This document shows positions 54,689-64,000 of a stretch of 64,000 nucleotides of DNA, in pieces (the stretch's first letter is position 1; each line of letters opens with the position of its first letter). The stretch covers positions 2,088,001 to 2,152,000 of the forward strand of contig CP126123.1 in assembly GCA_030123605.1 (NCBI GenBank). The letters run 5' to 3'. Origin of the DNA: Nitrospira sp. GTDB taxonomy: Bacteria; Nitrospirota; Nitrospiria; Nitrospirales; Nitrospiraceae. The notes below the pieces were generated by a model, which was not told where the DNA came from, made no database searches, and saw only the letters and a list, made by a program, of their open reading frames with translations. The position numbers were made by a program, and so were the translations under genes.

Positions 54689-55672
54689 TCACCCACCCGT
54701 CGGCCGTTCGACATGGCCGCCGAATTGGTAGCGCATCGCCGAAAGCACCTTCTCGGCAAAGGTATGGTCCTGGCGCGACCGGAACCGGGTGTAGAGGGAG
54801 GCGGACAGGACCTCCGCCGGCACCCCCTCTTCGACTGCCGCCATCACGGTCCAACGGCCTTCTCCTGAATCCGCGACGGACCCGGTGAAATTAGCCAGGT
54901 CCGGCTGCTCCACCAGCGCGGCCGCCGTCAAATCGAGCAGCCAGGATCCCACCACGCTCCCGCGGCGCCAAACTTCGGCGATGTCCGGCAGGTTCAACTC
55001 GTACCGAAGGTCTTCGGGAAGGTTTTTGGAGTCGGCATGGCGAAAGATGTCGAACCCTTCCGCATAGGCCTGCATCAGGCCATACTCGATTCCATTGTGG
55101 ACCATCTTGACGAAATGTCCCGCCCCCGTGGGACCGCAATGGAGATACCCTTCCTCCGCCGTGCCGCTCACGCGATCCCGCCCCTTCGTTCGGGCGATGT
55201 CGCCGCGTCCCGGCGCCAAGGTTCTCCAAATCGGGGCAAGGTGCTTCACCACCGGCTTAAGGCCGCCGATCATCAGGCAGTAGCCTCGCTCCAACCCCCA
55301 GGTGCCGCCGCTCGTGCCGACATCCACATACTGAATGCCTCTCCCCGCCAACGCCTTCGCGCGCCGGACATCGTCCTTAAAATAAGAGTTGCCTCCGTCG
55401 ATGATGATGTCCTCGGGACTGAGTCGCTTGGCGAGGGATTCCACGGTGGTCTCGGTCGCCTCTCCTGCCGGTACCATCACCCAGAGGGCTCTCGGCTTGT
55501 TCAATCGGTCGATCAGCTCGTCCATGGAGCCGACTCCGACGGCCCCGTCGACAACCAGCCGCTGCACCTGTGCGGGATTCACATCGAACACCACGCAGTG
55601 GTGGCCTCCGCGCATCAACCGCCGCACCATGTTGGCTCCCATCCTGCCGAGCCCAATCATCCCCAGTTGCAT
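54689..55672 (-). CDS. gnd: 6-phosphogluconate dehydrogenase, short (YqeC/GntZ-like) type
   Basis: The enzyme oxidises 6-phosphogluconate to ribulose 5-phosphate. At 327 residues it is the short form, with the Rossmann start [40 protein letters not shown] and [13 protein letters not shown]. An Asp (VFDVNP) ends the second strand where NADP enzymes have Asn-Arg, so NAD is the more likely cofactor. It is the last gene of the operon, 13 bp after zwf. Confidence 0.94.
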   Translation of the reverse strand: MQLGMIGLGRMGANMVRRLMRGGHHCVVFDVNPAQVQRLVVDGAVGVGSMDELIDRLNKPRALWVMVPAGEATETTVESLAKRLSPEDIIIDGGNSYFKDDVRRAKALAGRGIQYVDVGTSGGTWGLERGYCLMIGGLKPVVKHLAPIWRTLAPGRGDIARTKGRDRVSGTAEEGYLHCGPTGAGHFVKMVHNGIEYGLMQAYAEGFDIFRHADSKNLPEDLRYELNLPDIAEVWRRGSVVGSWLLDLTAAALVEQPDLANFTGSVADSGEGRWTVMAAVEEGVPAEVLSASLYTRFRSRQDHTFAEKVLSAMRYQFGGHVERPTGG

Positions 55673-55685
55673 AGGTCGTCCTCCT

Positions 55686-57071
55686 TCATTCCTGTTCCTT
55701 CGGACTCTGCCAGCCGCCGAACGGCGCGATCAACGTCTGGGACTCGTCCGGCCCCCAGGTACCCGGTTCGTATTCGTGAACCGGCGTAGGTGCCGTCAAC
55801 ACCGGATCCACGACCCGCCAGGAAGCCTCGACGCCGTCTTGCCGCGCGAAGAGCGACGCATCGCCGACCATGGCATCGCCGATCAACCGTTCGTAGGCTT
55901 CCATCTCGTCGCCCCGCTGGTGGCAGACAAACAGTTCCGTCTCACGCCCGATCATCTTTTCTCCCGGCACCTTGGCACGCGCCCCGATGGCCACCGCCAC
56001 CCGATCGGGGCCGAGCCGGAACCGCACATAATTATGTTGCGTCTGCAGCGCTTCGCCGAACACGTTCTGAGGCGGACGCTTCAAGGTCACGAAGACTTCC
56101 GTGGCCGTAATCGGCAGACATTTGCCGGTTCGAATAAAAAACGGCACCCCCGCCCAGCGCCACGAATCGAGTTCGATCTGAAGCGACGCGAACGTCTCGA
56201 CCTTGGAATCGGCCGCTACGCCGGCTTCCTTGTGATAGCCGCGAAACTGGCCGCGGACCAGAGTTTGCGCGGTGAGCGGCTTCATGCGCTTGAAGATTTT
56301 GATCCGTTCGTCCCGCAACGCCTCTCCTGCTCCGTTGATGGGCGGCTCCATCGCCAGGTTCGCTACGACCTGCAGCAGATGGTTCTGGACCACATCGCGA
56401 AGCGCCCCGGTTTCTTCGTAAAACCGTCCGCGTCCGGACAGGCCGAACCGTTCCGCCATCGTGATCTGCACGCTGTCCACATAGGCGCGATTCCAAATCG
56501 GTTCGAGGAACGAATTGGCGAAACGAAAATACAAGAGGTTCTGGATCGATTCCTTGCCCAAGTAATGGTCGATCCGAAAGATCGCCGACTCCTCGAAGAT
56601 GCGATGTAAGGTCCGGTTCAACGCCTGCGCCGACTCCAGGTCCCGCCCGAACGGTTTTTCGACCACCACCCTGGCGCCCTGCGCGCAGCCGGATTTGCCC
56701 AACCCCTCGACCACGATGGGAAACACCGTCGGCGGGATCGCCAGGTAATGGAGCGGATGACGGACATTACCGAGCGCCCGGCGCAGGTTGGTGAAGGTCC
56801 GCTCCTCCTGATAATCGCCGTCCACATAGTTCAGGAGCGACACGAGCTTGGCGAAGGCCGCCTCATCCACCCCGCCGCCGAACTGTGTCAAACTCTCGCG
56901 CACCCGATCCCGCAGTGCATCGACCGTGCGAGCTCCCCTCGCGACCCCGATCACCGGCACCATGAGATGGCCCCGCTTGATCATGGCTTGCAAGGCCGGA
57001 AAGATTTTCTTGAACGCTAAGTCTCCTGTGGCGCCGAACAAGACGAGCGCATCTGAACGTTTCTCGATCAT
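55686..57071 (-). CDS. zwf: Glucose-6-phosphate dehydrogenase
   Basis: Zwf starts the oxidative pentose-phosphate pathway. The 461-residue protein has [29 protein letters not shown] and the active-site RIDHYLGKE. The ATG at 57071 shares one base with the stop of tal-pgi (TGATG) and follows AGGAGG, so the two are translationally coupled. Length is slightly below the usual 480-490. Confidence 0.95.
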   Translation of the reverse strand: MIEKRSDALVLFGATGDLAFKKIFPALQAMIKRGHLMVPVIGVARGARTVDALRDRVRESLTQFGGGVDEAAFAKLVSLLNYVDGDYQEERTFTNLRRALGNVRHPLHYLAIPPTVFPIVVEGLGKSGCAQGARVVVEKPFGRDLESAQALNRTLHRIFEESAIFRIDHYLGKESIQNLLYFRFANSFLEPIWNRAYVDSVQITMAERFGLSGRGRFYEETGALRDVVQNHLLQVVANLAMEPPINGAGEALRDERIKIFKRMKPLTAQTLVRGQFRGYHKEAGVAADSKVETFASLQIELDSWRWAGVPFFIRTGKCLPITATEVFVTLKRPPQNVFGEALQTQHNYVRFRLGPDRVAVAIGARAKVPGEKMIGRETELFVCHQRGDEMEAYERLIGDAMVGDASLFARQDGVEASWRVVDPVLTAPTPVHEYEPGTWGPDESQTLIAPFGGWQSPKEQE

Positions 57072-59983
57072 CACGTCCTCCTACCGGCTGCGCCGTCCCC
57101 GCTTGCCAACGCCTGCTTCACCGCCGACGTCAGCGTCACCAGCCCCGCTTGGACATCGGCGCCCAAATGGACCCGCAGCAACCGCCTTCCCCGCTCCGCC
57201 AAGACTTGAACATCTCCGCGCGCCTGCGCCGCCTTGACGATGCCGAACGTATACCGTTGTCCCGGCACCGGGAGGTCCGCCGCATCTTCGCAGGTGAGTT
57301 GGAGAAACAGCCCCTTGTTCGGCCCTCCCTTGTACGCCTGTCCCGTGGAATGGAGGAAGCGCGGGCCGAACCCTAAGCAGGTGGCGACCCGCTTGGCATC
57401 CCGGACCAGATGACGCATGGCTTGGAGTTGCGCTTCATGCGCGGGGCTCCTCGCAAGATAGGCCAGCAACGCGAAGTAATCACCGGCCATGAGTCGATTC
57501 AGATGGGCGGCAAGGTACTCCCGGACGGACGGGGCCGGTCCTGCCGCCACACGCAGCTCCGCGGCATAGTGCGGATCGGCATAGAGGCTGAGCCCCTGCT
57601 CCTCGACGATCGGTGTTTCCGCGGGCAAGGTCCCGGTGCGGTCATACTCCGCCGTCAACCGTTTGGTGGCCACTTTGCTCGCCTCCACATCCGGCTGGTC
57701 AAAGGGATTGATCGCCAGAATCGATCCCGCCACCGCCGTGGCAAATTCCCAGCGGAAGAATTCCTGCCCCAGGTCATAGAGCTCGTCCACCGAGATTCGG
57801 ACCACCGGATGGCCCGCCTGCTCAAGCAGATCGACGGCCTCGTCTTGACTCGTCTCCGGTGCGACCTGTAACCGGATGTACACGAACAGGCGATCCGATC
57901 CATAGACGTTGGGAGGTCCGACCGCTTCGCGATCGACGGGAATGAGGCCCTTGCCTTCCTTGCCGGTCGATTCGGCGAGGAGCTGTTCGAGCCAGGCGCC
58001 GAACGACGCCAAATGAGGCGACGCCACGATCGTCACCTTATCGCGACCCTGTTTGGCGAACACCCCGAGAATCGTGCCGAGCACCAGGCCGGGATTCTCC
58101 TGGACCGGGACCGAGGGAAAGCAGGCCTCCACCATTTCCTCCGCGCGTTCGAGAAACGGCGCAAGGTCGAGCCCCATGACCGCCGCCGGCACCATGCCGA
58201 AGTTCGACAGAGCCGAATACCGGCCGCCGATCGTGGGGACCCCGAAATAGAGATGTCGGAACTCGCTCGTCTCGGCAGCCTGCTGCAAAGCCGAGCCGGG
58301 ATCCGTGATCGCGATGAACTGCTTCACGGCGGCTTTGGCCCCGACGAGCCGTTGCACCCGCTCGAAAAAATACTGTTTCAAGATCATCGGCTCCAGGGTG
58401 CTCCCGGACTTGCTCGACACGATGAAGAGCGTGGTCGCTAACTGAAGCTGTTGTTCGACCGCTCGGATCTGAGCCGGATCCGTCGAATCGAGCACGTGCA
58501 GGTCCGGATACCCCGCTTGTTTGCCGAATGTCGTCTTCAGGACTTCGGGACAGAGGCTCGACCCGCCCATCCCCAACAGCAGGGCGTGGGTAAACCCCCT
58601 GCGCAAGGTTTCTCCGGCAAGGTTGGTGAGCAGAGGGAGATGGGCCAATTGCTGATCGGTGATATCCAACCACCCGAGCCATCGGTGTTCGTCCCCATCG
58701 GTCCAGAGAGACGGATCACGATTCCACAGCCGGCGCACCCTGTCGGCGTCGCTCCATGCGGTGAGCGAGGACTGCACCGCGACCGCCACGTCTGCCGGCA
58801 ACCGGTACGAGCAGCCGTGGAGTCGCCCCGACTCGTCCTCTCTGACCTGCTGCCCGACGGCGACCAAGAGTTGGTCGAAGGCCTTCTTGAACGAGTGCAG
58901 CTCCTCCTCCAACAACCGGTCGGTGATCGAGTTGAGCGAGAGCCCCGACTGCTTCAATGCGAGCAGGACGGCCTTCGCTTCCTCAACGCCCGCGGTCAGC
59001 CGACTCTCGGGGCGACCGTGATCACGAAAGGCCTCCAGCGTCGCGGGCGGCATCGTATTGACCGTTTCAGGCCCGATCAATTCCTCCACATACAACACAT
59101 CGCGATAGTGGGGGTTCTTGGTGCCGGTACTGGCCCAAAGCAACCGTTGGGTCATCGCTCCCCGCCTCGCGAGCGCCTCCCAGCGTGGGCCGGAAAACAG
59201 GGTCCGGTACCGTTGATAGGCCAGCTTGGCGTTCGCCACGGCCACCTTTCCCAAGAGACTCCTGAGCACGGCTTGTGTCCGCTCATCCGTGGCGGGCGTG
59301 AGGCGCGCGGCAATGGCTGCATCCGCCGCCGTATCGATACGGCTGACGAAGAAGCTGGCCACACTCGCCACGCTTCCGACATCGCCGCCCCGCGCCGCCA
59401 ATTGTTCCAGGCCCATGAGGTAGGCCTCGGCGACCAGCTCATAGGTCTCCTGCGCGAAGAGAAGGGTCACATTGACGTTGATGCCCCTACCGAGCAATTG
59501 CACGATCGCCGGAATCCCCTCGGGAGTGGCCGGCACCTTGATCATCAGGTTGTCGCGTCCGACGGCTTCCCACAACCGCTTCGCCTCATCGAGCGTGCCT
59601 CGGGTGTCACGGGCCACATGGGGCGAGACCTCCAGGCTTACGTAGCCGTCGCGCCCTTTCGTGCCGGCATAGACCGGCTGCAGAAGGTCGGCGGCGGCTT
59701 GAATATCCTCGATGGCCACCCGTTCGTAACAGGCCTTCGCATCCAAGCCTGGCTCTCGCTTGAGGGCGCTCAGAGCTTCGGCGTAGTCCGAATTCCCGGT
59801 GATGGCTTTCTCGAAGATGCTGGGATTGGAGGTCACGCCGCCCAATCCGTCGTCGTCGATCAAACGTTGCAGTTCTCCGTTGGTAAGACAGCTCCGCCGG
59901 ATGTCGTCCAACCAGACCGACTGGCCGAAGAGCCGAAGGGCGCGAACGGGATTCATGATCTTGACCTGCGAGACGTGCATCAT
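57071..59983 (-). CDS. Transaldolase/glucose-6-phosphate isomerase fusion
   Basis: A 970-residue bifunctional enzyme. Residues 1-375 are transaldolase ([14 protein letters not shown]; Schiff-base Lys149 in [12 protein letters not shown]). Residues 390-950 are phosphoglucose isomerase ([28 protein letters not shown]). Such tal-pgi fusions are known in several phyla. It links the end of the pentose-phosphate cycle back to glucose 6-phosphate, which the following zwf uses. GGAGAGG precedes the ATG. Confidence 0.95.
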   Translation of the reverse strand: MMHVSQVKIMNPVRALRLFGQSVWLDDIRRSCLTNGELQRLIDDDGLGGVTSNPSIFEKAITGNSDYAEALSALKREPGLDAKACYERVAIEDIQAAADLLQPVYAGTKGRDGYVSLEVSPHVARDTRGTLDEAKRLWEAVGRDNLMIKVPATPEGIPAIVQLLGRGINVNVTLLFAQETYELVAEAYLMGLEQLAARGGDVGSVASVASFFVSRIDTAADAAIAARLTPATDERTQAVLRSLLGKVAVANAKLAYQRYRTLFSGPRWEALARRGAMTQRLLWASTGTKNPHYRDVLYVEELIGPETVNTMPPATLEAFRDHGRPESRLTAGVEEAKAVLLALKQSGLSLNSITDRLLEEELHSFKKAFDQLLVAVGQQVREDESGRLHGCSYRLPADVAVAVQSSLTAWSDADRVRRLWNRDPSLWTDGDEHRWLGWLDITDQQLAHLPLLTNLAGETLRRGFTHALLLGMGGSSLCPEVLKTTFGKQAGYPDLHVLDSTDPAQIRAVEQQLQLATTLFIVSSKSGSTLEPMILKQYFFERVQRLVGAKAAVKQFIAITDPGSALQQAAETSEFRHLYFGVPTIGGRYSALSNFGMVPAAVMGLDLAPFLERAEEMVEACFPSVPVQENPGLVLGTILGVFAKQGRDKVTIVASPHLASFGAWLEQLLAESTGKEGKGLIPVDREAVGPPNVYGSDRLFVYIRLQVAPETSQDEAVDLLEQAGHPVVRISVDELYDLGQEFFRWEFATAVAGSILAINPFDQPDVEASKVATKRLTAEYDRTGTLPAETPIVEEQGLSLYADPHYAAELRVAAGPAPSVREYLAAHLNRLMAGDYFALLAYLARSPAHEAQLQAMRHLVRDAKRVATCLGFGPRFLHSTGQAYKGGPNKGLFLQLTCEDAADLPVPGQRYTFGIVKAAQARGDVQVLAERGRRLLRVHLGADVQAGLVTLTSAVKQALASGDGAAGRRT

Positions 59984-60044
59984 GGCCTCTCCTTGCGCGT
60001 GGTGCGTTCGTTGACCGAAGGTGTCGTCCGGGCTGCCGACCCCG

Positions 60045-62105
60045 TTACCGACCGTTTGCCAACCGTGCCTTGACCGTCGCCACGACGTGCTCCGGTGTAA
60101 ACCCGAACCTCTTCTGCAATGCTTTCAGCGGCGCCGAGGCGCCGAACGTGTTCATGCCGATGCTTATTCCGGCCGCCCCGACGTACCGATCCCAGCCGGT
60201 CGTCGCGGCCTGCTCGACGGAAATGCGAACCGTCACGCGCGAAGGAAGCACGTGCTCACGATAGGCCTGACTCTGCCGCTCGAAGAGTTCCCAGGACGGC
60301 ATGCTCACCACACGGGCTCGGATGCCTTCCTCGAGGAGCCTCTCGGAGGCGGCGAGACAGAGCGCCACTTCGCTGCCCGTCGCCAACAACAAGACCTCCG
60401 GCTCTCCCCTCGGTGCCTCGGCCAGAATATAGGCGCCCCGCTCCAACCCGACAGCCGGGGCATACCTCGTTCGGTCCAGCGTCGGGAGCGCTTGCCGGCT
60501 GAGAATCAGCGCGGCCGGCTCATGATGGAGCCGCATGATCACCCGCCAAGCCTCCACCACCTCATTGGCATCGGCCGGTCGGATGACGAGCAGTCCCGGG
60601 ACGGCTCGGAGCGAGGCCAGTTGCTCGATGGGTTGATGGGTAGGCCCGTCTCCCCCCACCCCGATCGAGTCGTGCGTGAAGACATGGATGACGGGCAATT
60701 CCATGATCGCGCTCAGCCTGATCGCCGGTTTTGCGTAGTCGCTGAAGATCAGAAACCCCGCCCCGAATGCCCGTACCTTCGAGAGGGCCATGCCGTTCAG
60801 AGTCGCCGCCATGGCATGTTCTCGAATTCCGAAGTGTAGGTTGCGGCCACCGTAATCCGTGGAAGCGAAATCTCCGACATCCTTCCCGGTGATCCTGGTC
60901 TTGGTGGAAGGAGCGAGGTCGGCCGCCCCCCCGATGAGCCACGGCACTCGACCCGCCACGGCGTTCAACGCCTTGGCAGAGGCATCCCGCCCCGCCAACC
61001 CCTTCGAATCCGCAGGAAAGATCGGCAGATCTTGCTCCCATCCGTCCGGGAGTTCCCGGCGCTGCATCCGATACAGTGCGTCCGCCAATTCCGGATAGGC
61101 TTCACGGTAGGTTGCAAACCGCTCCATCCACTGCTCCCGTGCCATTCTGCCCCTTGTACCCATGAGGTGCCGGAAATGTTCCGGTACGCCGGCAGGCACG
61201 AGAAATTGCGCCTCCTCCGGCCATCCGTAGTAACGTTTCGCCGCCTTGATTTCTTCTTCGCCCAACGGCTCTCCGTGCGCCGCGCTGCTGTCCTGTTTAT
61301 GAGGCGCCCCATAGGCGATATGGCTGTCGACGATGATCAAGGTCGGCCGATCCTGATTGTTCTGAAACGTCGTCAAGGCCCGATCGAGCATCATCAGATC
61401 GTTGGCATCGGCCACCCTCGTCACGTTCCATCCATAGGCAAAGAAGCGGGCTGCCACATCCTCGCTGAACGCCAAGTTCGTGTTGCCTTCGATCGTGATG
61501 TGGTTGTTGTCGTAGAGCCAGCAGAGATTGGACAGCTTGAGATGCCCCGCCAACGACGCGGCCTCGCCCGTCACGCCTTCCATCATGCAGCCGTCGCCGC
61601 ACAGGGCATAGACGTCGTAATCGATCATCTGAAAACCGGGGCGATTGAAATGCGCGCCCATCCATCGCGCGGCCATAGCCATGCCCACACTCGTCGCGGC
61701 ACCTTGGCCCAACGGGCCGGTCGTCGTTTCCACGCCGGAGGTCCATCGATATTCCGGATGGCCCGGGCACTTGCTGTCCAGCTGCCGAAACTTCTTGATG
61801 TCGTCCAACGTCACGGACGGCGAGCCCACCGTTTCGTACTGAGGGTTGACGGCTTTCACCCCGCAGAGATGCAACAGCGAGTAGAGCAACATGGAAGCAT
61901 GCCCGATCGAGAGCACGAACCGATCGCGATTGGGCCAGATGGGATCCTGGGGGTCGAACCGTAAAAAATGCTGCCATAGACAGTACACCACCGGTGCCAG
62001 GGCCATCGCCGTGCCGGGATGGCCGGAATTCGCCCGTTGGACCGCATCCATCGACAGGGTCCGGATGGTGTTGATACATTGCTCATCGATCCGTGGGGTT
62101 GTCAT
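60045..62105 (-). CDS. tkt: Transketolase
   Basis: A 686-residue thiamine-diphosphate enzyme of the pentose-phosphate pathway. It shows ANSGHPGTAMALAP, the TPP motif GDGCMMEGVTGEAAS with closing NNHITIEG, and later GVGGDGPTHQPIEQ and GIREHAMAATLNGMA. ATG 62105 follows GGAGG; upstream residues to 62180 are Gly-rich and not conserved. It opens the tkt, tal-pgi, zwf, gnd operon, with 61 bp to the next gene. Confidence 0.96.
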   Translation of the reverse strand: MTTPRIDEQCINTIRTLSMDAVQRANSGHPGTAMALAPVVYCLWQHFLRFDPQDPIWPNRDRFVLSIGHASMLLYSLLHLCGVKAVNPQYETVGSPSVTLDDIKKFRQLDSKCPGHPEYRWTSGVETTTGPLGQGAATSVGMAMAARWMGAHFNRPGFQMIDYDVYALCGDGCMMEGVTGEAASLAGHLKLSNLCWLYDNNHITIEGNTNLAFSEDVAARFFAYGWNVTRVADANDLMMLDRALTTFQNNQDRPTLIIVDSHIAYGAPHKQDSSAAHGEPLGEEEIKAAKRYYGWPEEAQFLVPAGVPEHFRHLMGTRGRMAREQWMERFATYREAYPELADALYRMQRRELPDGWEQDLPIFPADSKGLAGRDASAKALNAVAGRVPWLIGGAADLAPSTKTRITGKDVGDFASTDYGGRNLHFGIREHAMAATLNGMALSKVRAFGAGFLIFSDYAKPAIRLSAIMELPVIHVFTHDSIGVGGDGPTHQPIEQLASLRAVPGLLVIRPADANEVVEAWRVIMRLHHEPAALILSRQALPTLDRTRYAPAVGLERGAYILAEAPRGEPEVLLLATGSEVALCLAASERLLEEGIRARVVSMPSWELFERQSQAYREHVLPSRVTVRISVEQAATTGWDRYVGAAGISIGMNTFGASAPLKALQKRFGFTPEHVVATVKARLANGR

Positions 62106-62130
62106 CGAGCCTCCGATTTCTCCGCTCCCG

Positions 62131-62496
62131 CTACCGCCTGCCGCCGCCGATCCCTGTTTCACCAACGTCCGTTCCTCCATTCGATCGCAGGCGTGACGGA
62201 CTCCGACCCGCTTCCGGTCCGAGCAATCCGGAACCCGGTCCGATGGAGGGAGACAGGGGAGCCGTCGGTGTTCCGAGATCAGGACTCCGTGGCGGAACGT
62301 ACGACTTCGGCGTCATGTCACGTTCTCGATGATTGAGCCCCCCTTCCCAGGAACTCCCCGGCGTCCGCATCATGTCCGACGATGCGGAAGGGTCGGCAGG
62401 TCGAATTCGCTCCGATCCAAGGGACTGGCCCTGCGAAACGACAGGACTGGCGACCAACGACATGAACACGAATGCGATCAGCCCTCCGTGATTCAT
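62131..62496 (-). CDS. Small exported Gly/Pro/Ser-rich protein
   Basis: A 121-residue protein whose ATG overlaps the stop of the cytochrome gene (ATGA). It begins MNHGGLIAFVFMSLVASPVV, a signal peptide, then runs through a disordered Pro/Ser/Gly-rich sequence ending GETGIGGGRR. No family recognised, no cysteine or haem motif. Coupling suggests a link with the cytochrome complex or a passenger role in this operon. Confidence 0.6.
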   Translation of the reverse strand: MNHGGLIAFVFMSLVASPVVSQGQSLGSERIRPADPSASSDMMRTPGSSWEGGLNHRERDMTPKSYVPPRSPDLGTPTAPLSPSIGPGSGLLGPEAGRSPSRLRSNGGTDVGETGIGGGRR

Positions 62497-63929
62497 AGGT
62501 ATCCTTTCCAATGATTCTGGTCGACACAGACCAGGCTCCGGCAGGCGGCAGGGGCCGACCGGCTGGCGATGTAGTCCACTTCGGACGTTGTTACGGGAGG
62601 AGGGGCGGACCCTCCCTTCAACGTCAAGAGATACCCGGCCAAATCGTTGATCTCGCGGTCGGAAAGAGGAAATTTCGGCATGATGGATCCTGGCGAAACA
62701 GACGCGGGGTCTCTGAGGTGGCGAATGTGCCACTCACGATCCGGCCTCCGGTTTCCCACGTAGGAGAGATCCGGTCCCACCTTTCCCCCTTCCCCATGCA
62801 ACGTGTGGCAGGTCAGGCAGTGGTGCTGAGCAAAGAGCGCTTTTCCGCGCGCCACCGAGGGATCGAGTTTCGGCATGGCTCGGAGATCTCGGATCGAGAT
62901 CCCCAGCAACGTGAACATGATCACCAGGAAAAAGACTCCGGTCAGCACCGCCACCGGACGGGACCGCGGCCGCCGATCCTGGTTCCGATCCAAGAAGGGC
63001 AACAACAACAGGCCGATGACGAAGACGATCGGCAGGATCCAGGTGGCCAAAGGTTCCAACGGTCCGGACATGTATTTCAGCAATTGATAGAAAAAGAGAA
63101 AGTACCACTCCGGAATCGGCGTGAAGGTGTGATCGGCCGGATCAGCCCGGTCGGCCAGGGGAAACTCGATCGTCCCTGCCAGCGCGACGAGGGCCAGGAA
63201 GATGCCCACCATCACGACCGCATCCATGTAGACCTGGCGGGGATAAAACGTCTCGTTCCTCTGCCGCGCTTCCTCCACGTTCCACGGACCTGCCGGGCCG
63301 ACCCGTCGGAGGATGAACAGGTGCAGCAGGATCCCGCCGACGATCAAGGCCGGCAAAAAGAGGGTGTGGAGCGCGAAGAAGCGCGACAGCGTCAAAGCGC
63401 CCAATGTCTCTCCGCCGCGCAACAACCTCACCAACACATCCCCGACCAAGGGTACCGAGGCGACCATATTGGTCCCGACCTGTGTCGCCCAATAGGCATT
63501 CTGATCCCACGGCAACAGGTAGCCGGTAAAGCCGAAGGTCAACATCAACAGCAACAGGCCGACACCGACCATCCACATGAGTTCGTGCGGCCGCTTATAG
63601 GCGCCGTAGAGATAGACCTGGAGAAGATGCAGCCCGATGGCTACCATCACGGCCGATGCGCCCCAATGGTGCAACCCCCGGACAAACCACCCGAACGTGA
63701 CGTCATGCTGGATGAACTGCACGGTGTCATAGGCGGAGTCCGGCGAGGGGACGTAGTAGAGCGCGAGAAACATGCCCGTCGTGGCTTGCAGACAGAACAG
63801 GAAGAGGGTGGCGGACCCGAACACATAGATCCAGCTGGCGCCGCCTGGAATCGGTTCATCCAGCAACGTGTGGCCGAGCGGCTGCAGTTTCAGCCGGGTA
63901 TCGAGCCAATCATAGAGTGTCTGCGCCAT
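62493..63929 (-). CDS. Cytochrome b with fused C-terminal cytochrome c domain
   Basis: The 478-residue protein is the cytochrome b subunit of a quinol:cytochrome c oxidoreductase. The b-haem ligands are His87/His101 and His188/His203; the 15-residue spacing of the second pair is the b6-like type. PEWY at 274-277 belongs to the Qo site. About eight membrane helices are followed by a cytochrome c domain with CLTCH (371-375) and Met418 in GSIMPKF as likely axial ligand. In Nitrospira such complexes link quinol oxidation with cytochrome c, or work in reverse. Confidence 0.93.
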   Translation of the reverse strand: MAQTLYDWLDTRLKLQPLGHTLLDEPIPGGASWIYVFGSATLFLFCLQATTGMFLALYYVPSPDSAYDTVQFIQHDVTFGWFVRGLHHWGASAVMVAIGLHLLQVYLYGAYKRPHELMWMVGVGLLLLMLTFGFTGYLLPWDQNAYWATQVGTNMVASVPLVGDVLVRLLRGGETLGALTLSRFFALHTLFLPALIVGGILLHLFILRRVGPAGPWNVEEARQRNETFYPRQVYMDAVVMVGIFLALVALAGTIEFPLADRADPADHTFTPIPEWYFLFFYQLLKYMSGPLEPLATWILPIVFVIGLLLLPFLDRNQDRRPRSRPVAVLTGVFFLVIMFTLLGISIRDLRAMPKLDPSVARGKALFAQHHCLTCHTLHGEGGKVGPDLSYVGNRRPDREWHIRHLRDPASVSPGSIMPKFPLSDREINDLAGYLLTLKGGSAPPPVTTSEVDYIASRSAPAACRSLVCVDQNHWKGYL

Positions 63930-63950
63930 GGGCTTGCATGCTCACGACTG

Positions 63951-64000
63951 CTACAGCTCGACCGGATGATCCAAACCGGATTTAAATTGCTGGTACTTGA
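63951..64000 (-). CDS. 3' end of a gene upstream of cytochrome b
   Basis: Only the last 15 codons and the TAG stop (63953-63951) are inside the window; they read KYQQFKSGLDHPVEL. The gene lies 21 bp before cytochrome b in the same direction. In such operons a Rieske iron-sulfur subunit often occupies this place, but the visible residues do not prove it. Confidence 0.5.
   Translation of the reverse strand, partial: KYQQFKSGLDHPVEL

Noticed and set aside
62497..62733. N-terminal extension of the small exported protein to 200 residues
   Set aside because: The added part is antiphase to cytochrome b; the ATGA overlap at 62496 followed by a signal peptide is convincing.
1..64000. CRISPR arrays, rRNA genes, replication origin
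   Set aside because: No regularly spaced direct repeats, no rRNA-like stretch and no dnaA-box cluster were noticed on reading.

Overview
The window looks like a chromosomal segment of a Nitrospira-type nitrite-oxidising bacterium (phylum Nitrospirota). The evidence is a UBact-type (Pup-like) proteasome operon, a five-gene 2-oxoacid:ferredoxin oxidoreductase cluster of the reductive-TCA type, a cytochrome b fused to cytochrome c, and GC-rich genes with many 4-bp stop/start overlaps. The genus is inferred from gene content; no rRNA gene is present.

Layout. 1-8.8 kb (minus strand): rho, rpmE, prfA, prmC, murA, hisG, hisD, hisB, hisH and a lipoprotein, largely translationally coupled. 9.3-14.3 kb (plus): two small housekeeping-type proteins, then a 2-oxoacid:ferredoxin oxidoreductase operon behind a consensus sigma-70 promoter and a 200-nt leader. 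14.4-17.1 kb: a small acidic protein, tRNA-Asn, gene debris just 3' of the tRNA, a haem protein and a YheT-like hydrolase. 17.1-22.6 kb (minus): a very large multi-membrane-segment histidine kinase, and an unusual PilZ-like / LuxD-like thioesterase / methyltransferase fusion. 23.1-24.5 kb: two envelope proteins. 24.5-33.8 kb (minus): an HD protein, yjbQ and an HtrA protease run into the proteasome operon arc-dop-ubact-prcB-prcA-pafA. 33.9-39.9 kb (plus): envelope proteins, a HIT protein, a TPR protein and a membrane-anchored CHASE2/sigma-54 activator. 40-41.2 kb: a periplasmic protein with three CpxP/Spy-like modules.

41.5-48.7 kb is an accessory island. It holds a MazEF-type toxin-antitoxin pair, a group II intron with its reverse transcriptase, a DUF262-HNH (GmrSD-like) defence gene followed at once by an integron attC-like site, an IS5-family element that has split this gene, a frameshifted integron-integrase remnant and a HigBA pair. 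Two homologous ~210-bp repeats in opposite orientation bracket the island. I read it as the ruins of a chromosomal integron.

49-54.6 kb (plus): an OmpA-domain protein, a VIT/vWA protein with a C-terminal LPKTA sorting signal, its class-GN-type sortase, and a GH15 glucanase. 54.7-62.1 kb (minus): a pentose-phosphate operon (tkt, tal-pgi fusion, zwf, gnd), probably working with GH15 on stored glucan. 62.1-64 kb (minus): cytochrome b/c and the end of a preceding gene.

All calls come from reading the sequence and from remembered family signatures; no database search was run.
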